Assembly (NCBI GenBank): GCA_944390275.1
Contig: CALXPL010000003.1
Span: 144,373-208,372, forward strand
Direction of reading: 5' to 3'
Length of the DNA: 64,000 nucleotides
Source: an uncultured Alphaproteobacteria bacterium
GTDB lineage: Bacteria > Pseudomonadota > Alphaproteobacteria > RF32 > CAG-239
The notes under the pieces were generated by a model. The model ran no database searches. It was not told the origin of the DNA and saw nothing but the letters and a program-made list of their open reading frames with translations. The translations under genes and the position numbers were made by a program. Each line of letters starts with the position of its first letter. Position 1 is the stretch's first letter. Of the stretch, positions 33,827 through 43,020 are shown one piece after another.

Positions 33827-33855
33827 AAACAGCCGTTAATGCGGCTGTTTTTTTG
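33827..33855 (+). terminator. Terminator after the small-protein pair
   Basis: AACAGCCGTTA and TGCGGCTGTTTTTTT form the stem and T tract. The next 255 bases are AT-rich without a convincing gene until 34112. Confidence 0.85.
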
Positions 33856-34111
33856 TGTATAAATTCCATGCTCATGGTTTTGTTGAATGTTTTGATATTT
33901 GTAACAAAAAATTAATGCTTGGAAGTGCGGGATTTATTGTTTTTTTACAAATTTTGTGTTATTATAAAAGCATAAGATATATTAGTATGTTTGAATTTTT
34001 GATGTCAATTATTGTACTAGAAAAAAACGTTGGTACTAAGGTCGCTCCTTTTTACATGATGTTTTTTATATATCTTACTTAAGCTGAATAATAATCAAAA
34101 AAACAATTAAT

Positions 34112-34285
34112 ATGGCTATTGTAATGGGTATATGCGTCTGTCTCGTGGCGCTCTATTTTTTACGAGAACTCCATACTTGGTTTTGCCGCTTAATCGGTGG
34201 CACGTATGCCCGAATTGAAACGCTTATCGGCGTTGTTATTTGGGTGGTTGCCGGAATAGCAGCACTAAACTACTTGTTTGGATGA
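34112..34285 (+). CDS. Possible 57-residue membrane protein
   Basis: The frame begins MAIVMGICVCLVALYFLREL and ends AALNYLFG before TGA. It has two hydrophobic segments separated by a basic loop with RLIGGTYARIE. Base composition is higher in GC than the surrounding gap, and the frame is followed at once by a strong hairpin terminator, which supports a real gene. No strong Shine-Dalgarno is seen. No family is recognised. Confidence 0.5.
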   Translation: MAIVMGICVCLVALYFLRELHTWFCRLIGGTYARIETLIGVVIWVVAGIAALNYLFG

Positions 34286-34287
34286 CA

Positions 34288-34358
34288 AAAAAGAACTGTT
34301 GTTGAAACTTGATTGTGCGAAAGCGTGATTGTGTTTTTTAAACAACGGTTCTTTTTTA
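34288..34358. terminator. Long hairpin terminator
   Basis: AAAAAAGAACTGTTGTT and AACAACGGTTCTTTTTT pair over 17 bases around a loop that has a smaller GCGAAAGC hairpin. It serves the small gene at 34112 and possibly the minus-strand cysteine-rich gene ending at 34390. Confidence 0.8.
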
Positions 34359-34389
34359 TTATATGTGCTCTTTATGTCCTATACCCTCT

Positions 34390-36303
34390 TTAGTGGTCGC
34401 AGGGCTCATCGCAACTTCCTACTTTACTTATCCCAACATCTGGTAAATCTATTAAAAACGCTTCACAATCAGCTAAATTGTTAAATGTTTCTCCTTCTCC
34501 ATGAGGTGAAACTTCACAAAATTCTCCGCTTGCTCCTTCTATGATATTGTTGTTTTTATCTACACAGCCGTAATAATCAGACGTTTCATATCTTACCCAA
34601 TATTTACCATTGGGAAGTGCCTCGCATTTTTTACCCCTACCAATATGCGCTGATCTTCCATTAGAACAGGCTTTTAAGCCAGTGCCGCAACCGTAATAAC
34701 TATGAACTTTATATCCCGTGCAAGATTTAACTCCATAAATATAGAAATTAGCTTTTCCATAAGGTGTTGGGTTGGAAGTACATTGACATGAATTTAGAGA
34801 GCTGTTGAAAACAAAGCCGTTTGCCGTATCACAACCGTAATCAATGAATTTTCCTGAACAGATTTCTTTTTCGCATTTGTGCCCGAACGGACAAGACGGA
34901 AATGTTCCTTTTTGAGGGCAAGTACAGGTTTTGTTGCTTGAGTTCCATTCATAACTCTCTTGGCAGCCGTCAACTTTATAATATTTATCCGAACATGCTT
35001 CATAAGAGCAGCGATACCCTGTCGGACATGTCGATAAATCTCCATAATTCGGACAAGTGCAGGTTTTGTTAACGTAATTCCATGTGTAGCTGGGTTGGCA
35101 ACCGTCAACTTTGTAATATTTTCCAGAACAAGATTCTTTTTCGCATTTATATCCTGTGGGGCATGATGTTAGAGTTCCTTTGTTGGGGCAGGTGCAGGTC
35201 TTGTCTGCCGCATTCCAAACATAACTTGATTGGCAACCATCAACTTTATAATATTTTCCCGTACATTTTTCGTATTGGCATTTGTATCCTTTCGGACATG
35301 AACTTAATGTCCCTTGGTTCGGACATGTACAGGTTCGTGCCGCCGCATCCCAGACATAACTCTCTTGACAGCCGTCAATTTTGTAATATTTATCCGTGCA
35401 TTTTTCATATTCGCATTTGTATCCCGTCGGACAACTCTCGTATATTCCTCGGTTGGGGCAGGCTTTGCAATTATCATACTTGGTTACGGTGCCCGATAAA
35501 CATGTTTTGGCTCCGATTTCCGGTGCCGTTAAATCACAATCCTTATATCCCTCGCAGGGATTGGGAATAATGCGATATTTTTTTTGGTTGTTGCAATCAA
35601 TACAGGGGACTTCATCTTTGATATACCCATCCGGTATGTCGCCGCGAGTGTAGGTATATTCCGAACACATGTTACAACATATTCCATAGGAGTAGTCATA
35701 AGAACATCTCTTATTACCAAGTCGCCACCCGTCCGGACAACTGTCCGTATATTCCGGATTTTCCTTTTTACACATTTCTTTGGGGTCAAGTTGACATTGG
35801 CGATATTTGCCATTGCATGATTCGCCAACTCCCATGTAAGGGGATTCACAAACTTGTGAAAATGATGGATCACAAGGGCAAAATCCATAACTTGGATCTG
35901 CCGGACAAAGAGAGGCTGTTCTGCCGTTTGAACATCGCTTTAACCCCTTGGTATAGCCCGCTTCTTCACAGATTTTATCTGGCGGTGTAAAGTCCATCGG
36001 ACTATCCGGTTTGTCCGGTGTTTCGTTATTTCCAAATCTGTCTCCCGAGCAATTTCCGGCATCGGTTATAAAACATACCGAAGCAACTTGTCTTCCTGTG
36101 GCTGAAATTTCATCAAAAATTCGTGATGATAAGTTTGGTATTTCTCGAGTGTGGTATTGTGGTGTGATATGTGTGTGAGCGGGAATACCAGACTTTCGGA
36201 TATTTGAAAAGCCTTGCGTAGAGGCAAAAGCCGAATAGGAAAAGCAACTGCCGACAGTCAGAGCAACCGTGGACAGCAATAGTGTTTTCGACATACTCAT
36301 CAT
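34390..36303 (-). CDS. Secreted cysteine-rich tandem-repeat protein, paralogue 2
   Basis: The start is ATG 36303, after GGGAGGA, matching its paralogue. The product has about 637 residues: a signal peptide ending near SYSAFAS, the conserved 75-residue region to GNCSGD, a Pro/Asp linker, and a Cys-rich domain with IPDGYIKDEVPC and RIIPNPCEGYKDC (shared with paralogue 1). Five tandem units of about 45 residues (CPNxG...SCPxGYKC...KYYKVDGCQ...KTCT) and a distinct C-terminal domain follow. It is probably a surface-exposed or released protein stabilised by disulfides. The repeats may form a rod. Its function and receptor are unknown. Confidence 0.82.
   Translation of the reverse strand: MMSMSKTLLLSTVALTVGSCFSYSAFASTQGFSNIRKSGIPAHTHITPQYHTREIPNLSSRIFDEISATGRQVASVCFITDAGNCSGDRFGNNETPDKPDSPMDFTPPDKICEEAGYTKGLKRCSNGRTASLCPADPSYGFCPCDPSFSQVCESPYMGVGESCNGKYRQCQLDPKEMCKKENPEYTDSCPDGWRLGNKRCSYDYSYGICCNMCSEYTYTRGDIPDGYIKDEVPCIDCNNQKKYRIIPNPCEGYKDCDLTAPEIGAKTCLSGTVTKYDNCKACPNRGIYESCPTGYKCEYEKCTDKYYKIDGCQESYVWDAAARTCTCPNQGTLSSCPKGYKCQYEKCTGKYYKVDGCQSSYVWNAADKTCTCPNKGTLTSCPTGYKCEKESCSGKYYKVDGCQPSYTWNYVNKTCTCPNYGDLSTCPTGYRCSYEACSDKYYKVDGCQESYEWNSSNKTCTCPQKGTFPSCPFGHKCEKEICSGKFIDYGCDTANGFVFNSSLNSCQCTSNPTPYGKANFYIYGVKSCTGYKVHSYYGCGTGLKACSNGRSAHIGRGKKCEALPNGKYWVRYETSDYYGCVDKNNNIIEGASGEFCEVSPHGEGETFNNLADCEAFLIDLPDVGISKVGSCDEPCDH
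34783..35460 (-). repeat. Five tandem 45-residue cysteine-rich units
   Basis: Units start at 35460, 35325, 35190, 35055 and 34920 on the minus strand, each 135 bases; the last is one codon longer and more divergent. Each unit has about six Cys. The first four share GYKC or GYRC, KYYK and DGCQ. Confidence 0.9.
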
Positions 36304-36386
36304 AACATCCTCCCTACTTATCATCACGACTCTACTCTAGCATATTTATTGCAATATGTAAATACTAATTTTGTTAATAAAGGAGA
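36028..36386 (-). repeat. 359-bp conserved promoter/leader/N-terminal block, copy 2
   Basis: This is the reverse-strand partner of 21895-22253, of identical length. It contains TTTACA-17-TAGAGT, the shared leader and the signal-peptide codons. The flanking DNA on both sides is unrelated to that of copy 1. Confidence 0.85.
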
Positions 36387-36416
36387 AAAAGGACAAACTC
36401 TTTATGTCTTAAAACA

Positions 36417-36452
36417 CAAAAAAGCGAGAAACTATGTTCTCGCTTTTTTGTT
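36417..36452 (+). terminator. Hairpin AAAAAGCGAGAA/TTCTCGCTTTTTT
   Basis: A perfect stem with a T tract, between the cysteine-rich gene promoter and the end of the 36467-37582 gene. Read on the minus strand it would end that gene. Confidence 0.85.
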
Positions 36453-36466
36453 CGTTTGATTGCCGC

Positions 36467-37582
36467 TTATTTATTGTAGCCGATTGTTACCAACAGGGCT
36501 TGTTTCATATCAACCATTGGCGGCAATATTAATATTTCTTTCTTTTTTCTCAAGCGCTGGAAACGCGTATCCAGAAATTTCAGATTCTTTTCCATCAGCT
36601 TGAAGTGTTTTTCTTCAATGCCGATGATGCTTAATCTTGAATTTTGAATCTCGTCCAAGATATCATTAATGGCAAAGCACTCTTGTTGCTCCATGTCTTC
36701 CAGCCGTTGAAGTATGTACATCTTCTTTTCAGGCTCTACCCCTTTGCTAATTCCCATCGTTTTGGTTAAGTTTAACCAAGGACGTGAAAAATCAAACGGT
36801 TTCAGCTTTTTCCAAGCCTTGTTGAAACTTTCTTGAATTTTTAACAGCTCTTGTATGTTTTTGGCTGTTATAAGCTGTTTCTTTAGTTTATCGAAAGTTT
36901 CTTTGAAGATTGACAATGCATAATTTTTCCATTTGTCAAATTCTTCATCAATTTTCTTATGAAAATTTTTTTCATAATAAGAACTTAGGTTGTTGCAGCT
37001 GAAAATCAGACTCTTAATCCGTGGTTCGCAGTCAATGCTGACATACAACTGTTTTTGTAACAGTTCTAGCCAATCTTTATCCATGCGCAAGGCATAGTAA
37101 AAATCTCGCATCTCACTCTTTGACAGGGAACTTGCTTCTGAAGCGAAATTTCCTTTCCAGACTCCTTCCGAATTCAACCTTTTACTGATTTCCAGTAATT
37201 TTTCGCTCTTTTTTAATCCCATTAATAAAATCGACATTTCATTGCTGGGCTTGGTTGGCGGTTTGGGTCTTGTTTCCTTTACCGAAACGGTTGTTTCTTT
37301 TACTTCTTTGGCAACAAGTTTTTGACTCCGGTTGTACCACTTTTCCAGAGTTACTGACGCCATTTTATCGCTCGTTGTTTCTTCGTAGAAATTTACTACG
37401 TGAAACTTAAAGGCAATTAAGGCTTTCCTCTTTGCCTCAAAATTTTTGTAGAATTGTTTGCTTTTTAGCATGGCATCTTCTTTTTCTCTTAAAAAACAAT
37501 ACAGGTCTATCAGGTCTTTCGGAGACATTGTGTTTTTTTCAGAGAACATGTTACTCCAGAATTTTTCTATTAAATTTTCCAT
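36467..37582 (-). CDS. Unknown helical protein
   Basis: I do not recognise this 371-residue protein. It is helical and charged, has no signal peptide or membrane segment, and carries a basic Pro/Lys linker (ETRPKPPTKPSNE) near residue 105 that separates two helical domains. The C terminus is strongly basic. It is transcribed alone. The roughly 110 bases before its start are AT-rich and hold nothing I can name; upstream of that lies the frameshifted reading frame at 37691. Confidence 0.68.
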   Translation of the reverse strand: MENLIEKFWSNMFSEKNTMSPKDLIDLYCFLREKEDAMLKSKQFYKNFEAKRKALIAFKFHVVNFYEETTSDKMASVTLEKWYNRSQKLVAKEVKETTVSVKETRPKPPTKPSNEMSILLMGLKKSEKLLEISKRLNSEGVWKGNFASEASSLSKSEMRDFYYALRMDKDWLELLQKQLYVSIDCEPRIKSLIFSCNNLSSYYEKNFHKKIDEEFDKWKNYALSIFKETFDKLKKQLITAKNIQELLKIQESFNKAWKKLKPFDFSRPWLNLTKTMGISKGVEPEKKMYILQRLEDMEQQECFAINDILDEIQNSRLSIIGIEEKHFKLMEKNLKFLDTRFQRLRKKKEILILPPMVDMKQALLVTIGYNK

Positions 37583-37690
37583 ATTCTAATATATTAATAA
37601 TTAAACATAAAATTATTTGTTCCTTTCTTGTTAACATAATTCTTGGACAAAATCAATACAAAAATTCTTTTATTTTGCAGATACCGATTT

Positions 37691-37926
37691 TTAGTATTCT
37701 TCTTGTCCTTCTTTTTGTAGAATGTGGCTCGAAAATAATCGTTCTTCCGACTCTCCGATTAATCGGCAAACACCTGACATTCGCTCTGACCATTCTATTT
37801 TATCGAATTTTGAAAATTCTTCCAAAAGAATGTTTACCGCCTCATATTTGCTAACATTCCTCTTTGCTCATTGACTTCTTTAATCTCAAATTCTAAGCCA
37901 CCGATTTCTCTTGTCTTTTTCTCCAT
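37691..37926 (-). pseudogene. Small gene broken by a one-base frameshift, downstream of eptA
   Basis: Starting at ATG 37926, the frame reads MEKKTREIGGLEFEIKEVNE, then QRGMLA, and soon stops. Moving by one base at the GCAAAT near 37850 restores a protein-like frame, KYEAVNILLEEFSKFDKIEW, and onward to HILQKEGQEEY and a stop at 37691. One missing A in that run would rebuild a 78-residue charged protein. The ATG is eight bases after the eptA stop, so the two may have formed an operon. It is either a real pseudogene or a sequencing error; no family is recognised. Confidence 0.5.
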
Positions 37927-37933
37927 TTGCTTT

Positions 37934-39538
37934 CTAATCCTTTCGGGTTTGGCAGGGGGCGAATATGTCTAATTCTTCTTTATAAACCGAACTCTTTATA
38001 CCCGCTAATCCCAGAAAACTATGAAACAAATTGTCATGCGAATGGTATGACTCTGCTTGTCGGCGGAGGCATTGTTTGTTTATTCTTAAATCTTGTGCCG
38101 TGCTTTGCGGAAACCATAAAAGTGCCGGTATATGTTTTTGTTCTTCCGGTGCACTGTCATACGGGTAGGCATGAAGATATTTGCCGCCTTCTCCTAATGA
38201 TTCTCCGTGGTCTGATGCATATATCATCACGATGTTGTAATCTTTTTCAAAGCCTTTTAATAATTTTATTAATTGCTGTAAAAATTCACTCGTGTAGTGT
38301 ATGGAATTGTCATAAGCGTTGAGCAATTCTTCTCGACTGCAACTCTTTAATCCCGCGTCTTTACAAATGGGTTGATAGGGGGCTTCTCTGTCTTGCGGAT
38401 AACGGTTGAAATAATCCGGACCGTGGCTTCCTCTTTGGTGCAGAACTAAAAAGGTGTTTTGATTTATTTTTTTGAGCTTGTTTTCCAAGCCTTTTAACAA
38501 AACGTTATCCAGACAGTTTTTTCCCATGCAGGCTTCTTCATATTCTATTCTGTTGCAATTGTCTTGACAGCCCGTGTTGTTATCTCGCCATAGGCTATGA
38601 TAACCGTTGTTTTGCATGACATCGGTCAAGTTGCCTTGATTTAATTCCGAACCGGTTACAAAATCTTGTCTTCCGTCTTTGGAAAACATACAAGGAACCG
38701 CTACCGCCGTTGAGGTACCGCAGGCATAAAATTGCGGATAATAAATGAGTTCGTCTTTATATTCCTTTAATGCGGCGTTTGTATCTCGTTGGTAATTTCC
38801 CAGAGAAAAATTTGCCGCGCGTGCTGTCTCTCCGACAACAAAAACAAATAAATTCTTTTTATCGTTATGCCAGTATTTTTCTACATAGGCATCTGTGGCT
38901 ATGGCTTGGTATGGCCGCGTGAGCTCTTTGTGCATCTTGCTGACACCGATTATTGCTCCGATATAGTTGCTTGGAACCAAGGCGTAGCGCAGCTCATAAT
39001 GATTGTTGGCAATATCTTTAAATCTTTGTGGCGATATTCCTATTATCAATCCTATGATTACGGCAATTATCCCGCTTTGTTTTAGGCGGAGTTTTAATTC
39101 TTGTTTCCAGGGTTGAAACGTGATTGTGCAACGGCTTATCACAAGTGCGGGAATTATGCCTAAGCCTAGAATAATGAACGGTAATTTCCACTGGAATAAA
39201 TCGCTTGCTTCGTAAATGTTGGTGCGAATGACGTTTAGTATCATCACTTTATCTATCAAGATATTATACGAACTCATAAAATAGTAGGCAAACGCATTGC
39301 CGATAACCAAACTTATGGCGAGTATCTTTGTGACTCTTTCGGTTACGAAAAGCAGATTTAGGATTACATTCAGAACCCCATAAATAATAATCGTGCCGCA
39401 GAGCATAAATAACAGATTGTTATCTATGGCTTGAAGTTTCTCAAAGAAAGAGCCGTTATAGACTAATAACGTAAATAAAACATAGAAGTTTATGAATTGT
39501 TGACTGTTGGTCTTTATACGGGGAAGCTCTCTTGTCAT
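37934..39538 (-). CDS. eptA: Lipid A phosphoethanolamine transferase (EptA type)
   Basis: The product has 534 residues. Five N-terminal membrane segments (residues 15-170) precede a periplasmic sulfatase-fold domain. The zinc-site Glu237 is in VVGETARAANFSL, the nucleophile Thr is in CGTSTAVAVPCMFS (about 275-277), and YASDHGESLGE and HSHDNLFHS supply the remaining ligands. It transfers phosphoethanolamine from phosphatidylethanolamine to lipid A, reducing binding of cationic antimicrobial peptides. The start is nine bases downstream of hdaA. Confidence 0.92.
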   Translation of the reverse strand: MTRELPRIKTNSQQFINFYVLFTLLVYNGSFFEKLQAIDNNLLFMLCGTIIIYGVLNVILNLLFVTERVTKILAISLVIGNAFAYYFMSSYNILIDKVMILNVIRTNIYEASDLFQWKLPFIILGLGIIPALVISRCTITFQPWKQELKLRLKQSGIIAVIIGLIIGISPQRFKDIANNHYELRYALVPSNYIGAIIGVSKMHKELTRPYQAIATDAYVEKYWHNDKKNLFVFVVGETARAANFSLGNYQRDTNAALKEYKDELIYYPQFYACGTSTAVAVPCMFSKDGRQDFVTGSELNQGNLTDVMQNNGYHSLWRDNNTGCQDNCNRIEYEEACMGKNCLDNVLLKGLENKLKKINQNTFLVLHQRGSHGPDYFNRYPQDREAPYQPICKDAGLKSCSREELLNAYDNSIHYTSEFLQQLIKLLKGFEKDYNIVMIYASDHGESLGEGGKYLHAYPYDSAPEEQKHIPALLWFPQSTAQDLRINKQCLRRQAESYHSHDNLFHSFLGLAGIKSSVYKEELDIFAPCQTRKD

Positions 39539-39547
39539 CTTGTTTCC

Positions 39548-40315
39548 TCAAAATTTGAATAATTCACCTTGGCCGTCGCTGTTGGAAAAGTCAAAAAGTT
39601 CTCCTTGGGTGTCGCTGTTTAGATTTTCTATCGCTTCTTTAACGATGTTTATGCTCACAGCGCGTTTGCGTGCCAGCGACAAGCGGTCGGTTTCTTCAAC
39701 CAATTTGCGCGCGTAGGAAAAAGAACGCTGCATGTTTCCAAGCATATATTTTATTACTTCTTCGCTGACGCTGACTTGTCTGTCCATAAATAATTTTATC
39801 AGTAATGCGGATAATAACCCGTCATCCGGTTCTCCGATGGCGACGCTTTGCACGATGTTCATACGTGAACGTAAATCCGGTAGATGAAATCCGATACGGG
39901 CAGGGGCTTCTTCGGCCGTAAATAATACCGACCCGCCTTCATCTCGGTACATGTTGTATAAGTGAAACAGCGTTTCTTCATCTATGCCGGCTTTTAAATC
40001 TTCTATGATTAAGCACGGATGTATTTCCAGAAGCTGCCGCGGGAGGTCTTTGTTTAATTCTTCCGCTTTTATACAGGGTATTTTATAAGGATAATGTTCT
40101 ATCAATGATACTTTATCTGAAAAAATATGACTTAAATGGGTTTTGCCACATCCCGTCGGCCCGTAGATGCAGGCGGCAAAATAATTCCAATTCGGCCAGC
40201 TGTCTATTAAACGAAAGGCTTCAAAATTGCATTCCGCCAGCATGAAATCTTCTCGACCCATGTAGGGGCGATGATAAAATTCGATTGCCAGTTGTGTGCC
40301 TTTCTTATCTGCCAT
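39548..40315 (-). CDS. hdaA: HdaA, DnaA-related regulator of replication initiation
   Basis: The product has 255 residues. QLAIEF near the N terminus is a sliding-clamp-binding motif. A DnaA-type AAA+ domain follows with Walker A GPTGCGKTHL, Walker B PCLIIEDL and the sensor region; the DNA-binding domain of DnaA is absent, as in Hda. The C terminus carries two copies of a QGELF motif (QGELFDF at 237-243 and QGELFKF at 249-255). HdaA stimulates ATP hydrolysis by DnaA bound to the clamp, preventing re-initiation. The extra clamp-like motifs are unusual. Confidence 0.88.
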   Translation of the reverse strand: MADKKGTQLAIEFYHRPYMGREDFMLAECNFEAFRLIDSWPNWNYFAACIYGPTGCGKTHLSHIFSDKVSLIEHYPYKIPCIKAEELNKDLPRQLLEIHPCLIIEDLKAGIDEETLFHLYNMYRDEGGSVLFTAEEAPARIGFHLPDLRSRMNIVQSVAIGEPDDGLLSALLIKLFMDRQVSVSEEVIKYMLGNMQRSFSYARKLVEETDRLSLARKRAVSINIVKEAIENLNSDTQGELFDFSNSDGQGELFKF

Positions 40316-40365
40316 ACTTTGCCTCGTCCTCTTTGCTCTTCTTTTCTTCTTGTATCCTTTCTTTT

Positions 40366-43020
40366 TTAATCTGATTTGCTTAAAACTTCAAATACTTTTT
40401 TGGTTAAATCCCCTAAGCTGAACGGTTTGGCGATGAAAGCAAATTCCTCAGAACCGGCTAATTCGCGGCGGGCTATCTCTTCTGAGTAACCCGAGGCCAA
40501 AATTATCTTTATGTTCGGTATCGCTTCTTTTACACGACCGGCCAATTCCGCTCCGTTCATTCCCGGCATGACCATGTCGGTTATCATTAAGTCGAAATCT
40601 TTATCCGTGTTTAAGTGTTCTAACGCATTTTCGGCAGAATTGCAGGCGATGACTTCATAACCCTTTTTCTTTAAGGCTCGTACCGCAAAGGCTCTTACCG
40701 AATCTTCGTCTTCAACAAATAATATGCGAATGTCTTCTCCTCCGCTGCCGTTGCCCTTATCGCGGTCAATGGCTGATACGTTCATGCCGAATATCAACTT
40801 TTGATTCATGGCTATCGGGGAGCTAATCTTTTCATTAACACTTAAAACCGTGGTGCCTTCTTTGTTGGTTAAGGTGTCTTTTATCTTTTCTTCCGGTGAA
40901 TTTTCAACCTCTTCTTCTTTTTCAAATCGCGGTAAATAAATTCCAAAAGTCGTGCCTTGACCGATGATGCTGTCAACTTTGATGAAACCTTCCGTTTGAC
41001 GAACTATTCCGTAAACCATTGCCAAACCTAATCCCGTTCCCGAGCCGACAACATTTTGTTTGGTCGAGAAGAAGGGTTCAAATATGCGGGTCAGGTTTTC
41101 TATCGGTATGCCACAACCCGTGTCGCTTACTTCAATGACGACAAATTCTCCCGGTTTTATGGTGTCAGCTCCAAATTGGTAGGGCTCAAGTAAGGTTTCT
41201 GTCCTTGTTCGTATCGTCAAGGTTCCTTTGCCGTTCATCGCGTCTTTGGCATTTACCGCCAAATTCATTATTACTTGTGTGAATTGTACCGGATCAACGC
41301 GTATGTAGCCTAATTCGTTGCCGTGTTGAAAGTTTAATTTTATCTTCTCTCCCAATATTCTTTTCAACATATGACTCAATTCGGCAAAATTCTCCGTGAC
41401 CTCAATTAATTTTGGTTTTAACGGTTGCTTTCTGGAAAAAGCCAAGAGTTGTCTCACTAATCCGGCTGCACGGTTTGCATTGTTCTTGATTTGAATTATG
41501 TCCGCAAATGACGGGTCGCCTATGCCGTGGCGTTGTAATAATAAATCGCAAAATCCTATCATCGCCGTCAATAAATTGTTAAAATCGTGCGCAACGCCTC
41601 CTGCTAATTGTCCCATGGCTTGCATCTTTTGGGCTTGCGCAAATTGTAACTCCAAATTCTTGCGTGCCGTTGCATCTATCATATATATCACACAGCCTTC
41701 ACTCCCTTGCCCTTGTCTTGTGCCGGGGTGGGTGCGAAGCGCGCTGATGTACATTAATGCCGCGCGCTCCTCATCGTTGCTTCTTTGAAGGCGAATATCT
41801 TGCTTTATGCTCGTTTCCGTGCCGTTGATGATACTTGCCATGCTTTGTTGGAATTTCTCTTGGTCTTCCGCTTTGATATAACTTTCGAATGCTTTGTTGA
41901 TAATTTTATTTTTTTCTTTGTTAATAAATTCTTCGGCTGCTTGGTTGCAATCGTTTATTTTTCCTTCTTTGTCGCAAATAATTATGCTTAACGGCGTGTC
42001 TTTAAATAAACTTCCCAAGATACCGTTTTGTTCTTCTAATCTTTGCTGCAGTTCCTGTTCCGTCGGTATGTCGGTGATAACAATACCCCGCGTTTTAATC
42101 GTGCCGTTTTCTCGGAAATTCTCTTGCGCTATATAACTCCTTTGCCCTTCTTCTCCCGTTATTATATAAATTTCTCCCTGCCAATTATTGGGGTGAAGGG
42201 GAAGCTCCGAATTCTCTCCGATATAGTCTCTTAAATTTTTGCCGATAACCTCTTCTCGTGTTTTTTTGACGGTGTGCGAAAAGGCATGGTTGCAATATTC
42301 TATCTTGTAATCTTTGTCGCAGATGTATAATCCTGCCGGTAAATAATCCATAAAATCATGCATTAAATGTCTTTCTTCCTGCATGATTTGTTCAATGTTC
42401 TTCTCCGCCGTGATGTTCTTGATTTGCCAATAATAATAGGTTTCTTTCTTTATCTTCTTTATCGAATAGGCTCCTTTGAATATGTCTGTCTTCTTTAAAT
42501 ACATCGGTTGTAGGCGGATGCGGTACCACTCCTCCGGACTGAAAAATTTGTGCTTGTCCTCTTTCAGATTTAACGATAAATCTACTTCTACCGAACACAG
42601 ATTTTCTATCGCTCCGTTTAATCGGGCATAGTTGCCCTTGTTTTGGCGGTTCTCCGATAAATGCTTTTCCAGAAAAGTTAAAACGTTCTCTCCGTGCAAA
42701 AATTCTTGAGCCGCCGTGTTCTCGATTACTGCTTCATAATCGGCATTGTCTATCCTTCTTGCTTCGTGTTCGTCTTTTAACAGTTCGTTGGCAAAGCCTC
42801 CGTAGCTTATGGCTTCTTCTCCCGCTTTTAACGTTTTTATTGTCGATAATAAGCTGAACGCACTCAGAAAAAATATTATCCCGATGCAATATAGCGAATA
42901 TTGCGGGTACATGAAAAATAATATCACACTCGCTGTTAGTAAAATCAGCGTGTATGATAAAAAGATTAATCGATTTTCTAATCGCTTATCGGGGCGTTTC
43001 GTTTTTAAGCTGCATAACAT
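40366..43020 (-). CDS. cckA: Hybrid sensor histidine kinase CckA
   Basis: The product has 884 residues. Two membrane segments lie at about 18-60, followed by PAS-type sensor domains (about 225-330 and 335-455). The HisKA domain has phospho-acceptor His478 in GGVAHDFNNLL, the ATPase domain has VSDTGCGIPIENL and GTGLGLAMVYG, and the receiver domain has phospho-acceptor Asp815 in LMITDMVMPGMNG. CckA is the bifunctional kinase-phosphatase that, through ChpT, controls CtrA and CpdR in alphaproteobacteria, regulating flagellar genes and cell cycle. Its start overlaps flhB by 35 bases. Confidence 0.93.
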   Translation of the reverse strand: MLCSLKTKRPDKRLENRLIFLSYTLILLTASVILFFMYPQYSLYCIGIIFFLSAFSLLSTIKTLKAGEEAISYGGFANELLKDEHEARRIDNADYEAVIENTAAQEFLHGENVLTFLEKHLSENRQNKGNYARLNGAIENLCSVEVDLSLNLKEDKHKFFSPEEWYRIRLQPMYLKKTDIFKGAYSIKKIKKETYYYWQIKNITAEKNIEQIMQEERHLMHDFMDYLPAGLYICDKDYKIEYCNHAFSHTVKKTREEVIGKNLRDYIGENSELPLHPNNWQGEIYIITGEEGQRSYIAQENFRENGTIKTRGIVITDIPTEQELQQRLEEQNGILGSLFKDTPLSIIICDKEGKINDCNQAAEEFINKEKNKIINKAFESYIKAEDQEKFQQSMASIINGTETSIKQDIRLQRSNDEERAALMYISALRTHPGTRQGQGSEGCVIYMIDATARKNLELQFAQAQKMQAMGQLAGGVAHDFNNLLTAMIGFCDLLLQRHGIGDPSFADIIQIKNNANRAAGLVRQLLAFSRKQPLKPKLIEVTENFAELSHMLKRILGEKIKLNFQHGNELGYIRVDPVQFTQVIMNLAVNAKDAMNGKGTLTIRTRTETLLEPYQFGADTIKPGEFVVIEVSDTGCGIPIENLTRIFEPFFSTKQNVVGSGTGLGLAMVYGIVRQTEGFIKVDSIIGQGTTFGIYLPRFEKEEEVENSPEEKIKDTLTNKEGTTVLSVNEKISSPIAMNQKLIFGMNVSAIDRDKGNGSGGEDIRILFVEDEDSVRAFAVRALKKKGYEVIACNSAENALEHLNTDKDFDLMITDMVMPGMNGAELAGRVKEAIPNIKIILASGYSEEIARRELAGSEEFAFIAKPFSLGDLTKKVFEVLSKSD

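Noticed and set aside
33855..34082. A 75-codon frame starting in the terminator after 33827
   Set aside because: It starts within the T tract, lacks a ribosome-binding site and has biased, non-coding-like composition.
34783..35460. A CRISPR-like array, given the regular repeats
   Set aside because: The 135-base units are in frame with a protein and code for cysteine-rich modules; there are no short direct repeats with unique spacers, and no cas genes are in the window.
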